Positions 62,801-64,000 of a DNA stretch of 64,000 bases are shown here, piece after piece. The translations under genes and the position numbers were made by a program. Location of the stretch: contig OZ022259.1 of assembly GCA_963978905.1 (NCBI GenBank), positions 31,783,994-31,847,993 on the forward strand, given 5' to 3'. How positions within the stretch are numbered: the stretch's first letter is position 1; every line of letters begins with the position of its first letter. The notes beneath the pieces are model-generated. The model ran no database searches. It was not told the DNA's origin and saw only the letters and a list, made by a program, of their open reading frames with translations. The stretch comes from Trichostrongylus colubriformis (taxonomy: Eukaryota; Nematoda; Chromadorea; Rhabditida; Trichostrongylidae).

Positions 62801-64000
62801 TGAATGATACCATATTAAAGTTAATAAAAACGCAATCATAACTACAAAAATAAAGGAAAATGAAAATAAAGCCGACAGATTAGATCAATGAAGATGTTAG
62901 TAATATAACAGGCAACCATATAGTGCAGTCCATTTTGGAACGCTTGATAGGGCGAGGCTTGAGTGGCGAGAGTGAGAGTGGTGGGGTGAAAGAGTTTGAT
63001 ACACGTTCACCCGAGTGCAGCTATTTCGAAAGTCAGTGCCAAACTGCTACAGTGTGTAATGCGCTACTACGCATCTACTATTTCAAAAGACATGTTACTC
63101 TGAACGCTCTCGCTAGTATTACGAATACACTCGTTGTTTAAAAGTTACTCATTTAATTCATTTATTACTTTCCAGATACTAAAAGAATAGAATAGGTTGC
63201 TTCCTGCATTTGTTTATTTATTTATTGTGCGCCCAGAAGACACGCTATAACAAGTCAGGCAGAAGGCACTTAGAGGTAGCAGTATTCTTTGGTTATAAAC
63301 GAATATTAAAAGAAACTTCGATTTTATAAGGATAAAAATGGTACAGTAGGTTGGTTACCTTTCAATCACCATCAATAAGGCTAACTAATGATAAAAAACC
63401 TATTCACTAATCTATAGCGCTTTCTATGTTAGTGATCTTTTTGGAAGATTGGCTCCTACAGATTAAACTGACTTTTTGTCCAAAACACAAAACAACAATA
63501 GGATTGGCAAATAACATAATTATAGGAATCAACAATACGTAACAAAGATGCAATGACAAGTAATGAATAACAACCATTCACGTTTTTAGGCCACAAACGA
63601 ATTTAATAACTTTTCAAGGCACATTTTTGACCTGATAGATCAAGAGTTTCATGAGAATCTTGATTCACAGTTTAAATTTTAAAAATTCGTTTTAATACTA
63701 TCGTCTTAATAGTTTAGCTTTTATTCATTTCCAACCTTTGGTTCCAACCCTTACTTCAGGTATTGGCCTCGCAGTCTTATTTTTCTTTTTCTTTCTAACA
63801 TCTTATATTCAAGTCGTATTTCTTCATTTTTTTTTGTTGTTCTTGTTGTTGTTGTTGCTATCCCTCTACCCACATCAATTACCCATTGTCATACTAAGGC
63901 CATACCTTTTATTACAAATAAGGACTCACGCTGATGGGGCTGTGCATGTCAAAAATGGCAAGAGAGGTCAATTTTTGGTGATCGCAGCGCTAGTCGTTTC
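59860..64000. other. Unassigned right end
   Basis: No supported gene. A GC-richer patch lies at about 60720-61160 with competing frames on both strands. From 61.2 kb onward the sequence is AT-rich with short frames only. A GTT-rich simple repeat lies near 63830-63860. Genes may lie beyond the window edge. Confidence 0.4.

Overview
Animal nuclear DNA, most likely from a clade V (strongylid/hookworm-like) nematode. This is inferred, not searched. The evidence is short GT-AG introns (59-78 bp), TTTCAG acceptors directly at start codons as expected for spliced-leader trans-splicing, a secreted protein family known from nematodes (MIG-18-like), a retroelement primer site matching nematode tRNA-Gly, and a dense load of small inverted-repeat elements. 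There are no bacterial-style operons and no rRNA or convincing tRNA gene.

Only two genes can be modelled with confidence, and they are convergent. On the + strand, 23436-24477 encodes an SH2-domain adaptor-like protein in five exons, whose phosphotyrosine-binding arginine position reads serine. On the - strand, 50025 down to 24928 encodes a secreted 253-residue protein with a signal peptide and regularly spaced cysteine modules (MIG-18-like fibronectin-type-I-like repeats) in seven exons. All its exon phases fit. Its last intron is 18.5 kb and holds most of the mobile DNA in the window. Two weaker sets of candidate exons (about 4.5-5.0 kb and 7.9-8.3 kb, both - strand) and one ORF at 56.06 kb are listed with low confidence.

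Layout: 1-23.4 kb is gene-poor, with a 1,010-bp uninterrupted (CA)n tract, a TTAA-flanked foldback element, TA-flanked Tc1/mariner-type miniature elements and a near-perfect 0.66-kb palindrome. 23.4-24.5 kb is the SH2 gene. 24.9-50.0 kb is the MIG-18-like gene; its introns contain four TTAA-flanked miniature-element families, a recent 2.17-kb BEL/Pao-like non-autonomous LTR retrotransposon (40995-43163, TSD GTTGT), an internally deleted mariner (44691-45582) and a small hammerhead-ribozyme-bearing repeat (38543-39018). 50.95-52.97 kb is a Penelope-like element made of two 5'-truncated copies in opposite orientation, each with a hammerhead-like motif near its outer end, bounded by one 14-bp duplication. 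53-60 kb carries more TA-type elements, including a full-length but dead mariner transposase (58576-59857). 60-64 kb has nothing I can assign.

The most interesting material is the ribozyme-bearing Penelope-type DNA, the arginine-less SH2 protein, the giant TE-filled terminal intron, and the several TTAA-flanked families sharing one small region.
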